Source: Roseomonas sp. OT10
GTDB taxonomy: Bacteria > Pseudomonadota > Alphaproteobacteria > Acetobacterales > Acetobacteraceae
Direction: 5' to 3'
Assembly (NCBI RefSeq): GCF_020991085.1
Contig: NZ_CP087719.1
Coordinates: 3,988,001 to 4,052,000 of the forward strand
DNA length: 64,000 bases
A model generated the notes under the pieces. The model saw only the letters and a program-made list of their open reading frames with translations, had not been told where the DNA came from and searched no databases. Positions 19,991-28,312 of this stretch are shown here, piece after piece (positions within the stretch are counted from its first letter, which is position 1; every line of letters begins with the position of its first letter). The translations under genes were made by a program, and so were the position numbers.

Positions 19991-20155
19991 GGGTCCCTGG
20001 CCGGACGCGTTGCTTGACGTGAGCGCCTACGGCCGGCGGGGCGAATCCCCGTGGGCGGACCGCTTATCCGGGCGCCGGACCCAGGCGGTCAAGACCGGGC
20101 CGCCCCCTCTCCGCGGGCCGTTGCGGCACCTGCGCGGCGGCAGCGGCCGTCCCTC

Positions 20156-21445
20156 CTAGCCTTCCGCCGGTTCCGGCCCCCGCGTCCGCCGCTCCGGACT
20201 CGGCACCTCGACCGGCCGGCCCTCCGTCGCGGCGCGGTAGAGGGCCGCCATCAGCCGCTGGTCCTGCAGCCCCTCCTCGCCCGGCGTGTGCGGCGCCTCG
20301 CCGGCGCGCAGCCGTTCGGAGAAGTGGTCGATCTCCGTGGCGAACTGGTTCTTCCGGGCGATCACCCGCTCCTGCCGCTCGATGATCTCCCCCGCCTTGC
20401 GGGAGACGAACAGCCGCTGGCCGCGATAGGCGAAGGCGTCCGGGATTTCCGCCAGCCCGTTCTCGAAGAGCAGCCGCAGCGTCTTGTCCTGGAAGGCGCC
20501 GTAGGAGGTGACGCATTGCGCCACGATGCCGGACGGGAAGCGCAGGCGGAAATCCATGCTTTCCTCTACCTCCGCGAAGCGGGGATCGCCCGCCGGGCTC
20601 TGCATCTGGGCCGAGACCTCCACGGGTTCCTCGCCGGTCAGGTAGCGCGTGGCATTCAGGCAGTAGAGCCCGATGTCCGGCAGCGCCCCGCCGCCCGCGA
20701 GGGCCTTCGCGTAGCGCCACTGCGGGCCGGGACCGTTGGACTGCACGTTGGTGGCATGGATGAAGCGCAGCTTCCCCAGCTCGCCGAAGCGGACCAGGCG
20801 GATCGCGGCGCGGCTGTGCGGCTCGTACTGGCAGCGATAGGCCACCATCAGCTTCACCCCGGCCCGGGCGCAGGCCTCGACCATCGCCTGCGCCTCCTCG
20901 GGGGTATTCGCCATCGGCTTCTCGCACAGCACGTGCTTGCCGATCGCCGCCGCGCGCTCGGTGTACTCGCGGTGCATGCCGTTGGGCAGGACGATGTAGA
21001 CGGCGCGCACCTCGCGCAGCTGGCGCAGATCCTCGAAGTTGTCGTAGCCGAGCACGGAGGAATCGGGAATGCCGTACTGCCGGGCCACGACCGCCGCCTT
21101 CTCCGGGCTGCCGCTGACCAGCGCGACGGGGCGCGACTGCCTGCACGCCCCGAAGGCCGGCAGGATCTCCTCCAGGCTCAGCCGGCCGAGTCCGACGATG
21201 GCATAGCCCACGCGCTCCCCCGGTGGCAGCGGCGCGGGCGGCGGCGGCGGCTCCGGCTCCGCCTGGCCGCGCCAGTTGGGGAAGGTGACGCGCCCGCCCT
21301 CGACGCCCCCGGTGTCCATCCGGCTCGGCGCGGGATAACCGGGCGCCCCGGCCCCACCCAGCGCCACGCCCAGGGCCGAGAGACCCGACGCCTGCATCAG
21401 CCCGCGACGGGAGGCACGCGGCATGGTCTTGGCGTCGTCGGGCAT
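20156..21445 (-). CDS. Gfo/Idh/MocA-family oxidoreductase with Tat signal
   Basis: NAD(P)-dependent oxidoreductase related to glucose-fructose oxidoreductase, 429 residues. A twin-arginine-like leader (ASRRGLMQASGLSALGVALG) is followed by a Pro-rich linker (EPPPPPAPLPPGE), the Rossmann motif YAIVGLGRLSLEEILP, and the EKPMANTPEEAQ motif containing the catalytic-site EKP. The leader suggests periplasmic export with bound cofactor, as in Zymomonas GFOR. ATG at 21445 or 21424. Divergent from the VOC gene. Confidence 0.88.
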   Translation of the reverse strand: MPDDAKTMPRASRRGLMQASGLSALGVALGGAGAPGYPAPSRMDTGGVEGGRVTFPNWRGQAEPEPPPPPAPLPPGERVGYAIVGLGRLSLEEILPAFGACRQSRPVALVSGSPEKAAVVARQYGIPDSSVLGYDNFEDLRQLREVRAVYIVLPNGMHREYTERAAAIGKHVLCEKPMANTPEEAQAMVEACARAGVKLMVAYRCQYEPHSRAAIRLVRFGELGKLRFIHATNVQSNGPGPQWRYAKALAGGGALPDIGLYCLNATRYLTGEEPVEVSAQMQSPAGDPRFAEVEESMDFRLRFPSGIVAQCVTSYGAFQDKTLRLLFENGLAEIPDAFAYRGQRLFVSRKAGEIIERQERVIARKNQFATEIDHFSERLRAGEAPHTPGEEGLQDQRLMAALYRAATEGRPVEVPSPERRTRGPEPAEG

Positions 21446-21577
21446 GGCCGGGCATCCGTTCTGCGGGAGAGCCCGTCCAACGCCCGCATGCGCGGCGGCG
21501 TTGCGGCGCGGCCGGGGGATGACGGCCATTCGCCGAACGGATTGGCGCCGCAACATCCCCCACCCCATCCTCTCCGC

Positions 21578-22108
21578 ATGATCGAGCACACCACCACCAC
21601 CCCGGCCCCCCATCCGGGGGCCAACCAGGGCCCGGCGCCGGCCGGGCTTCGCATCGGCCACGTCCACCTGAAGGTCGCCGAGCTGGAGCGCGGCCTGCGC
21701 TTCTGGCGCGACGTGATCGGGCTGCAGGAGACGCAGCGCTACGGCCGCCACGCCGTCTTCCTCTCGGCGGGCGGCTACCACCACCACATCGCCCTCAACA
21801 CCTGGGAGAGCGCCGGGGGGCCGCCGCCCGCCCCGGGCACCACCGGGCTCTACCACGTCGCCCTGCTCTACCCGGACCGCGCCACGCTGGGCACGGCGCT
21901 GCGCCGGGTGCTGGAGGCCGGCATCCCGCTGGAGGGCGCCTCCGACCACGGCGTGTCGGAGGCGATCTACCTGCGCGACCCGGACGGCAACGGCGTGGAG
22001 CTGTACCGCGACCGCGCCCGGGAGGAATGGCCCCGCGACGAGGCCGGCGGGCTGGCCATGGTCACCCGCCCGCTCGACCTGCGCGCCCTGCTGGCCGAGG
22101 CGGGCTGA
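21578..22108 (+). CDS. VOC-family (glyoxalase/extradiol dioxygenase-like) protein
   Basis: A 176-residue vicinal-oxygen-chelate protein resembling the CatE-type N-terminal half. The first beta-alpha-beta module has GHVHLKVAELERGLRFWRDV; YHHHIALNTW supplies a second His; the last module ends DPDGNGVELYRDR, whose Glu is the usual metal ligand. The substrate is unknown. ATG at 21578 chosen because the preceding open frame is antisense to the oxidoreductase. Monocistronic as far as seen. Confidence 0.85.
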   Translation: MIEHTTTTPAPHPGANQGPAPAGLRIGHVHLKVAELERGLRFWRDVIGLQETQRYGRHAVFLSAGGYHHHIALNTWESAGGPPPAPGTTGLYHVALLYPDRATLGTALRRVLEAGIPLEGASDHGVSEAIYLRDPDGNGVELYRDRAREEWPRDEAGGLAMVTRPLDLRALLAEAG

Positions 22109-22382
22109 TCGGCGCGGCGGCCCTCGCCGGCCGGGCGGCGCCGCGGTGAGGAAGCGGCCGCCGGACAGCAGGCCGCCCTCGGACCGGCATGCTGCGCCGC
22201 CGCACAGCGTAACAACAACGTCAACGACGACGTCACGCCGGAACGCGCCGCGGGGCTCGCGGGGCGGGAACCGGTCATGCCAGTCAGGAGGGGCACGACG
22301 CGCCGGGACTTGACCCGCATCAAGGCCTTGTCACCAACGGGGCAGCATGGTCCCGTCGCGCAACACGGAGGCCGTGCGATCG

Positions 22383-23870
22383 ATGTCCTTCTCCTTCATC
22401 TCGCCTGCCGAACCGCAGTCGAACCGCAAGCTCGCCTACCTCATCCTCGCGCTCGCCCTCTATGTCGGCGTGCTGCTGCTGCCCACGCCGGCCGGGCTGT
22501 CCGCCTCCGGCCAGGTGGCGCTGGGCCTGCTGGTGCTGGTCATCGTGCTGTGGATCAGCGAGTGCGTCTCCCCCGCCAACAGCGCCATCATCCTGGTCGG
22601 CATGGCCGTGCTCGGCCTGATGGGCAAGCCGCTGCGCGAGGGTGGGCCGCCGCTCAGCTCCACCGGCGCGCTGAACGCCATGCTCACCGGCTTCTCCTCC
22701 ACCGCGGTGCTGCTGGTCGCGGCCGCCCTCTTCCTTGCCGTCGCGCTGAAGCTCACCGGGCTGGACCGGCGCGTCGCCCTGCTGGTGATGAGCAAGGTCG
22801 GCATCTCCGCCTCGCGACTCATCCTCGGCGCCATGCTGGTGGGCTTCGTGCTGGCGCTGTTCATCCCCTCGGCCACCGCCCGCGTCGGCGCGGTCATCCC
22901 GATCATGGTCGGCATCATCACCGCCCTGGGCCTGCCGGTCTCCAGCAGCCTGGGCGCGACCCTGATGATCGTCACCGCCTCGGCCTGCTCCATCTTCAAC
23001 ATGGGCATCAAGACCGGCGCGGCGCAGAACCTGATCAGCCTGAACTTCATGCAGCAGGCCTTCGGCCACACCATCACCTGGGGCGGCTGGTTCGTCACCG
23101 CGCTGCCCTTCACCATCGGCATGTGCGTCGTGCTCTACCTCGCCGCCATGTTCATCCTGCGCCCGGAGGTGCCGGCGAAGGAGGAGGCGGAGCGGCGCCT
23201 GGCCGAGGAGCTGGCCAGCCTCGGCCCCGTCACCCCCGCGGAGATGCGGCTGATGTTCGTCGCCGCCCTGCTGCTGGTGCTGTGGTCCACCGAGGGGGTG
23301 CTGCACCCGCTCGACACCACCACCACCACCCAGCTCGGCATCGCCCTGCTGCTCATGCCGCGCTTCGGGGTGATGCACTGGGCCCAGGCGGAGAAGCTGG
23401 TGCCCTGGGGCACCGTGATCCTCTTCGCCGCGGGCATCTCCCTCGGCACCCTGATGTCCACCACCGGCGCCGCCGCCTGGCTGGCGCAGGTCACCCTGGG
23501 CCAGCTCGGCCTCGCGGCGCTGCCGGTCTTCCTGGTGGTGGGCGCGCTGTCGCTGTTCAGCATCGTGCTGCACCTGGGCTTCGCCTCGGCGACCGGGCTG
23601 GCCAGCACCCTGATCCCCATCATGATCGCCTTCGCCCAGACCCTGCCCTACGGCAAGGAGACCGCCTTCGGGATCGTGCTGATCCAGAGCATGGTCGTGT
23701 CCTTCGGCTTCATCCTGCCGACCAATGCGCCGCAGAACATGCTCTGCTACGGCACCGGCGCCTTCACCATCAACCAGTTCGCCAAGGTGGGCGTGGTCGT
23801 CACCGTCGCGGGCCTGGCGCTGATCGTGCTGCTCTCCGCCACCCTGTGGCCCCTGATGGGAGTGCTGTGA
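22383..23870 (+). CDS. DASS (SLC13)-family anion:Na+ symporter
   Basis: Inner-membrane transporter of about 495 residues for dicarboxylates or related anions. The family motif region reads FIPSATARVGAVIPIMVGII, and the second pseudo-symmetric repeat contains FILPTNAPQNMLCYGTGAF. At least 11 hydrophobic segments. The ATG at 22383 follows GGAGG and is preferred over the ATG at 22347. The next gene, an LDH-like dehydrogenase, starts two bases after the stop, so transport and oxidation of the same hydroxy acid are probably coupled. Confidence 0.9.
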   Translation: MSFSFISPAEPQSNRKLAYLILALALYVGVLLLPTPAGLSASGQVALGLLVLVIVLWISECVSPANSAIILVGMAVLGLMGKPLREGGPPLSSTGALNAMLTGFSSTAVLLVAAALFLAVALKLTGLDRRVALLVMSKVGISASRLILGAMLVGFVLALFIPSATARVGAVIPIMVGIITALGLPVSSSLGATLMIVTASACSIFNMGIKTGAAQNLISLNFMQQAFGHTITWGGWFVTALPFTIGMCVVLYLAAMFILRPEVPAKEEAERRLAEELASLGPVTPAEMRLMFVAALLLVLWSTEGVLHPLDTTTTTQLGIALLLMPRFGVMHWAQAEKLVPWGTVILFAAGISLGTLMSTTGAAAWLAQVTLGQLGLAALPVFLVVGALSLFSIVLHLGFASATGLASTLIPIMIAFAQTLPYGKETAFGIVLIQSMVVSFGFILPTNAPQNMLCYGTGAFTINQFAKVGVVVTVAGLALIVLLSATLWPLMGVL

Positions 23871-23871
23871 C

Positions 23872-24819
23872 ATGGCCGGCAAGGTCGGGATCGTCGGCGC
23901 CGGGCTGGTCGGCGCCGCGGCGGGCTATCTCCTCTCGCAGACCCCGGGCGTGCGGGAGGTGGTGCTGGTCGACCTCGACACCGCCCGCGCGGCGAGCGAG
24001 GCGGCGGACATCGCCCATGCCGCCTCCTTCGGCAGCACCGCCCTGGTGCGCGCGGGCGACTATGCCGAGCTGGCGGGGGCGGACGTCATCGTCATCACCG
24101 CCGGCGTCAGCCTCAAGCCGGGCCAGACCCGGCTGGACCTGCTGGCGCGCAACGCCGCCATCGTCGGCGGCATCATCGGGGAGGTGCTGAAGGTCGCGCC
24201 CGAGACGGTGCTGCTCTTCGCCACCAACCCGGTGGACGTGATGCCGGCGCTGGCGGTGCGCCGCTTCGGCGTGCCGCCGGGCCGCGCCATCGGCACCGGC
24301 TGCGCGCTCGATTCCGCCCGCTTCCGCGACCGGCTGGCACAGGAGTTCGGCGTCTCCCCCACCTCCATGCACGCCTACGTCCTGGGCGAGCACGGGGATT
24401 CCGAGGTGCTGCACTGGAGCGGCGCGCATGTCGCCGCCATGCCGCTGGCCCGCTTCGCCGAGCTGCGCGGCGACCCGCTGACGCCGGAGCGCCAGGCGGC
24501 GATCGCCCAGGAGGTCCGCACCTCCGCCTACCGCATCAAGGAGGGCAAGGGCGTCTCCAACTTCGGCATCGGCGGCTGCATCGCGCGCCTCACCCAGGCG
24601 CTGGTGAACGACGAGCACACCGTCTTCACCGTCTCCACCGTCATGGACGAGGCGCTGGGCGTGGCGGATACCTGCATCTCCCTGCCGCACGTCCTCGGCG
24701 CGCGCGGCGCCTCCGCGCCGATGCTGCCGCCGCTCGACGCGGAGGAGACGGAGGCGCTGCGCCACAGCGCGGAGGTGATCCGCGAGGCCATCGGGCACGC
24801 CCTGGCGGCGCGGGCCTGA
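23872..24819 (+). CDS. L-lactate/malate dehydrogenase-family 2-hydroxyacid dehydrogenase
   Basis: NAD-dependent L-2-hydroxyacid dehydrogenase, 315 residues. Rossmann motif GIVGAGLVGAAAGYLL; the active-site loop TAGVSLKPGQTRLDLLARN contains the catalytic Arg87; the proton-relay His is in LGEHGDSEVLHWSG. The overall sequence is LDH-like, but the specificity position, normally Gln for lactate or Arg for malate, is Leu81 here, which argues for another, perhaps more hydrophobic, 2-oxo acid. Cotranscribed with the DASS transporter. Confidence 0.88.
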   Translation: MAGKVGIVGAGLVGAAAGYLLSQTPGVREVVLVDLDTARAASEAADIAHAASFGSTALVRAGDYAELAGADVIVITAGVSLKPGQTRLDLLARNAAIVGGIIGEVLKVAPETVLLFATNPVDVMPALAVRRFGVPPGRAIGTGCALDSARFRDRLAQEFGVSPTSMHAYVLGEHGDSEVLHWSGAHVAAMPLARFAELRGDPLTPERQAAIAQEVRTSAYRIKEGKGVSNFGIGGCIARLTQALVNDEHTVFTVSTVMDEALGVADTCISLPHVLGARGASAPMLPPLDAEETEALRHSAEVIREAIGHALAARA

Positions 24820-25000
24820 GCCGCCGGCCGGCCCAGGGGCCCTCCCCCCTCCCCGGCTGGCACGCCGCTTGAAGGGGCGGCCCCGATCTTCGGGAGCCTG
24901 CCCATGCCGCGCCGCGCATCCCCTGCCTCCCCCGGACGCACGCGGCCAGGCGTGGGGCGCCCCCCGGCCGCCCGTCGCGTCCCGGCCGGGGGATAGCGCG

Positions 25001-26011
25001 ATGCTGCGGACCGTCCTCGCCCGGCTGGGCACCGCCATCCCGAGCATCGTCGGGGTGGTGATCGTCACCTTCCTGCTCACCCGCGTGCTGCCGGGCGACA
25101 CCGCCGCCTATTTCGCAGGCCCCGCCGCCACGCCGCAGGCCATCGCGGAGATCCGCGGCAAGCTCGGGCTCGACCGGCCGCTGCCGGAGCAGTTCGTGCG
25201 CTATGTCTCCGACCTCGCCCGCGGCGAGCTCGGCACCTCGCTCACCACCGGCCAGCCCGTGGCGGCGGAGATCGCCGCGCGGCTGCCCGCCTCGGCCGAG
25301 CTGACCCTGCTCGGCCTGCTGCTGGCCATGGCCATCGCCATCCCGCTGGGCATCCTCGCGGCGCTGAAGCAGGGCTCCTGGATCGACCACCTCTGCCGCA
25401 TCGTCACCACGGCGGGGGTCTCCCTGCCGGTCTTCTTCACCGGGCTGCTGGCCGTCTACGTCTTCTACTTCGTGCTCGGCTGGGCCCCGGCGCCGCTGGG
25501 CCGGCTGGACGCCTTCGCCAGCGAGCCGGCCCGGATCACCGGCTTCTTCCTCATCGACAGCGCCCTGGCCGGCGATGCGGAGACCTTCCTCGCCGCCCTG
25601 TCGCAGCTCGCCCTGCCGGCCGCCACCCTCGCCGTCTTCGCGCTCGCCCCGCTGGCCCGCATCACCCGCGCCTCGATGCTGGCGGTGCTCGCCTCCGACT
25701 TCGTGCGCACGGCGCGGGCCAGCGGGCTGACGGGGCGGACGGTGGTCCTCACCTACGCCTTCCGCAACGCGATGCTGCCGGTGCTGACCACGCTGGGCAT
25801 GGTCTTCTCCTTCCTTCTGGGCGCCAACGTGCTGGTGGAGAAGGTCTTCGCCTGGCCCGGCATCGGCTCCTACGCGGTGGAGGCGCTGATCGCCTCCGAC
25901 TACGCGCCCGTGCAGGGCTTCGTGCTGGTGATGGCGGTGCTCTACGTGCTGCTGAACCTCGCCATCGACCTGCTCTACGGCGTGATCGACCCGCGCATGG
26001 GGGTGGCATGA
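25001..26011 (+). CDS. Dipeptide/oligopeptide-type ABC transporter permease (DppB-like)
   Basis: Inner-membrane permease of 336 residues. N-terminal IVTFLLTRVLPGDTAAYFAG is the DppB/OppB signature, and the EAA loop lies around ASDFVRTARASGLTGRTVV. Six membrane helices are predicted. The ATG at 25001 follows GGGGGATAGC; the upstream frame is not conserved. The 3' end overlaps the next permease by 4 bases. Confidence 0.92.
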   Translation: MLRTVLARLGTAIPSIVGVVIVTFLLTRVLPGDTAAYFAGPAATPQAIAEIRGKLGLDRPLPEQFVRYVSDLARGELGTSLTTGQPVAAEIAARLPASAELTLLGLLLAMAIAIPLGILAALKQGSWIDHLCRIVTTAGVSLPVFFTGLLAVYVFYFVLGWAPAPLGRLDAFASEPARITGFFLIDSALAGDAETFLAALSQLALPAATLAVFALAPLARITRASMLAVLASDFVRTARASGLTGRTVVLTYAFRNAMLPVLTTLGMVFSFLLGANVLVEKVFAWPGIGSYAVEALIASDYAPVQGFVLVMAVLYVLLNLAIDLLYGVIDPRMGVA

Positions 26012-26922
26012 CCGAGGTGATCCCCGTCCGGGCCGCCGCCGGGGCGGAGCCCGTCCCGGTGCCGCCGGGCAGCCCCCTGGCGGCCCTGTGGCGCCATGCC
26101 CGCTACGTCGCGGCCGAGAATCCGGTCACCGGCTTCTCCTTCCTGCTGTTCGCCCTGCTCGCCCTCTGCGCCATCCTCGGCCCCTGGATCGCGCCCTACG
26201 ACCCGCTGGCCAGCGACACCGCCGTCGCGCTGCGGCCGCCCTCCGCCGCGCACTGGTTCGGGACCGACCAGCTCGGCCGCGACATCCTCAGCCGCGTGAT
26301 CGTCGCCACCCGGCTGGACATGGGCATCGCCCTGTTCTCCGTGGCCCTCGTCTTCGTCTTCGGCGGCCTCGCCGGCGTCGCGGCCGGCTATTTCGGCGGC
26401 TGGACAGACCGGATCGTGGGGCGGCTGGCCGACACCATCATGGCCTTCCCCCTCTTCGTGCTGGCCATGGGCATCGTCGCGGCGCTGGGCAACACGGTGA
26501 CCAACATCGTCATCGCGACCGCGATCGTGAACTTCCCGCTCTACGCCCGCCTCGCCCGCGCCGAGGCCAGCATCCGCCGCAACGCCGGCTACGTGCAGGC
26601 CGCGCGCCTGACCGGCAACAGCGAGGCCCGCGTGGTGCTGACCACCATCCTGCCCAACATCCTGCCCCTGATGGCGGTGCAGATGTCGCTGACCATGGGC
26701 TATGCCATCCTCAATGCCGCGGGCCTGTCCTTCATCGGCCTGGGCGTCCGCCCGCCCACCCCCGAATGGGGGATCATGGTGGCGGAGGGCGCGAGCTTCA
26801 TCGTCTCCGGCGAATGGTGGATCGCGCTGTTCCCCGGCCTGGCCCTGATGCTCGCCGTCTTCTGCTTCAACCTCCTCGGCGACGGGCTGCGCGACATCGT
26901 CGATCCGCAGAGGCGGACGTGA
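26008..26922 (+). CDS. Dipeptide/oligopeptide-type ABC transporter permease (DppC-like)
   Basis: Partner permease of 304 residues. It has the N-terminal DppC extension (GPWIAPYDPLASDTAVALRP, then HWFGTDQLGRDILSRVI), the EAA loop AGYVQAARLTGNSEARVV, and the typical C-terminal FNLLGDGLRDIVDPQRR. Its matching ATPase lies 1.4 kb downstream, beyond a gene on the other strand. No family 5 peptide-binding protein is present in the window. Confidence 0.93.
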   Translation: MTEVIPVRAAAGAEPVPVPPGSPLAALWRHARYVAAENPVTGFSFLLFALLALCAILGPWIAPYDPLASDTAVALRPPSAAHWFGTDQLGRDILSRVIVATRLDMGIALFSVALVFVFGGLAGVAAGYFGGWTDRIVGRLADTIMAFPLFVLAMGIVAALGNTVTNIVIATAIVNFPLYARLARAEASIRRNAGYVQAARLTGNSEARVVLTTILPNILPLMAVQMSLTMGYAILNAAGLSFIGLGVRPPTPEWGIMVAEGASFIVSGEWWIALFPGLALMLAVFCFNLLGDGLRDIVDPQRRT

Positions 26923-27008
26923 CGGCACCGGCGCAGCCCCCCGCGGGGCGGGCTCCGCCCCCGGCGGGAAGGGCCGGGCCTCCCCCGGGGGCCAGGCGCG
27001 GCGCCGCC

Positions 27009-28100
27009 TCAGCGGCGCGCGGACACGCTCGCCGCGTAGTTGTCGAAGGTCAGCTCCGCGACGCGGTGCCACAGGCGCATCTCGTCGCGGGCCTTGGACC
27101 AGCTCTCGTAGATCTTCGCGAAGTCCGGGTTGCGGCCGGCGATCTCCTTCTCCAGCTCGACCGCCTTGGCGTAGCAGCCGTCCATGATCTCGCGCGAGAA
27201 GGGGCGGAGCTGCGTGCCCTGGGCGACGAGGCGCCGCAGCGCGTCGGGCGAGCGGATGTCGTAGCGCGCCAGCATCCAGGTCGTCGCCTCCAGGCAGCCC
27301 TGGCGGATCGCCGCCTGATACGATTTGGGCAGGGCGTTGTACTGGTCGAGGTTGGCGTAGAAGTAGGTGGTCGCCGCGCCCTCCCACCAGGCGGGGTAGT
27401 AGTAGAAGGGCGCGACGCGGAAGAAGCCCAGCTTCTCGTCGTCATAGGGGCCCAGCCACTCCACCGCGTCGATCGTGCCGCGCTCCAGCGCCGGGTAGAG
27501 ATCCCCGCCCGCGAGCTGCTGCGGCACGCCGCCGACCCGGCTCAGCACCGTGCCGCCCAGCCCGCCGATGCGCATCTTCAGGCCGTTGAGGTCGGCCAGC
27601 GTCCGCACCTCCTTGCGGAACCAGCCGCCCATCTGCGCGCCGGTGCTGCCCAGCGGCAGGCCGAAGCAGTTGAACTTGCGCGACACCTCGTTGAGCAGGT
27701 CGATGCCGCCGCCATCGTACAGCCAGGCGTGCTGCTGCCGCGTGTTGAGGCCGAAGGGCATGTTGGTGCCGAAGGCGAAGGCCTCGCTCTTGCCCGTGTA
27801 GAAGAAGCTGGCGGTGTGGCAGCACTCCACGCTGCCCTGCTGCACGGCATCCAGCGCCTGCAGCGCGGGCGCGATCTCGCCGGGGCCGAAGACGCTGATG
27901 CGGAAGCGGTCGTCCGTCAGCTCGGCCACGGTGCGGGCGAAGACCTCGGCCGCGCCGAAGATCACCTCCAGGTTCTTCGGATAGGAGGAGGTCAGACGCC
28001 AGCGCAGCGCCGGCTGGGCGGAGACCACGGCCGGGGCGGACACCGCCGCGGCGGCGGTGCCGGCCAGCCCGGCCTGGCGGAGCAGGGAGCGGCGATTCAT
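27009..28100 (-). CDS. TRAP-type (DctP-family) periplasmic substrate-binding protein
   Basis: A 363-residue DctP-like binding protein with a twin-arginine-type leader (MNRRSLLRQAGLAGTAAAAV ... VVSAQ). Ligand-binding landmarks: the GLKMRIGGLGGTVLSRVGG loop, whose first Arg is the usual carboxylate anchor, and GTIDAVEWLGPYDDEKLGF. Known relatives bind 2-oxo acids and other carboxylates for TRAP DctQM membrane proteins, but neither DctQ nor DctM is encoded here. It lies between the permeases and the ATPase of an ABC importer, on the opposite strand. Confidence 0.9.
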   Translation of the reverse strand: MNRRSLLRQAGLAGTAAAAVSAPAVVSAQPALRWRLTSSYPKNLEVIFGAAEVFARTVAELTDDRFRISVFGPGEIAPALQALDAVQQGSVECCHTASFFYTGKSEAFAFGTNMPFGLNTRQQHAWLYDGGGIDLLNEVSRKFNCFGLPLGSTGAQMGGWFRKEVRTLADLNGLKMRIGGLGGTVLSRVGGVPQQLAGGDLYPALERGTIDAVEWLGPYDDEKLGFFRVAPFYYYPAWWEGAATTYFYANLDQYNALPKSYQAAIRQGCLEATTWMLARYDIRSPDALRRLVAQGTQLRPFSREIMDGCYAKAVELEKEIAGRNPDFAKIYESWSKARDEMRLWHRVAELTFDNYAASVSARR

Positions 28101-28312
28101 CGGAAGCGGTTTCCTCCAACCCGCGGGCCCTTTGGCCCGGCATTTGCACAACCGGCGGCTGTACCGACGCGGATCGCCCGACGGCGGACTGGCCCGGGCC
28201 TTGCCAGGGCAGCCGCCGCCAGGGTCACCGTCGCCGGAACGATGCGCGCGCCATTGGCACAGCATGGGCTGCAGGACCAGGGGGAAGGCGTGCCGAGGCA
28301 GGGAGGCTGGCG

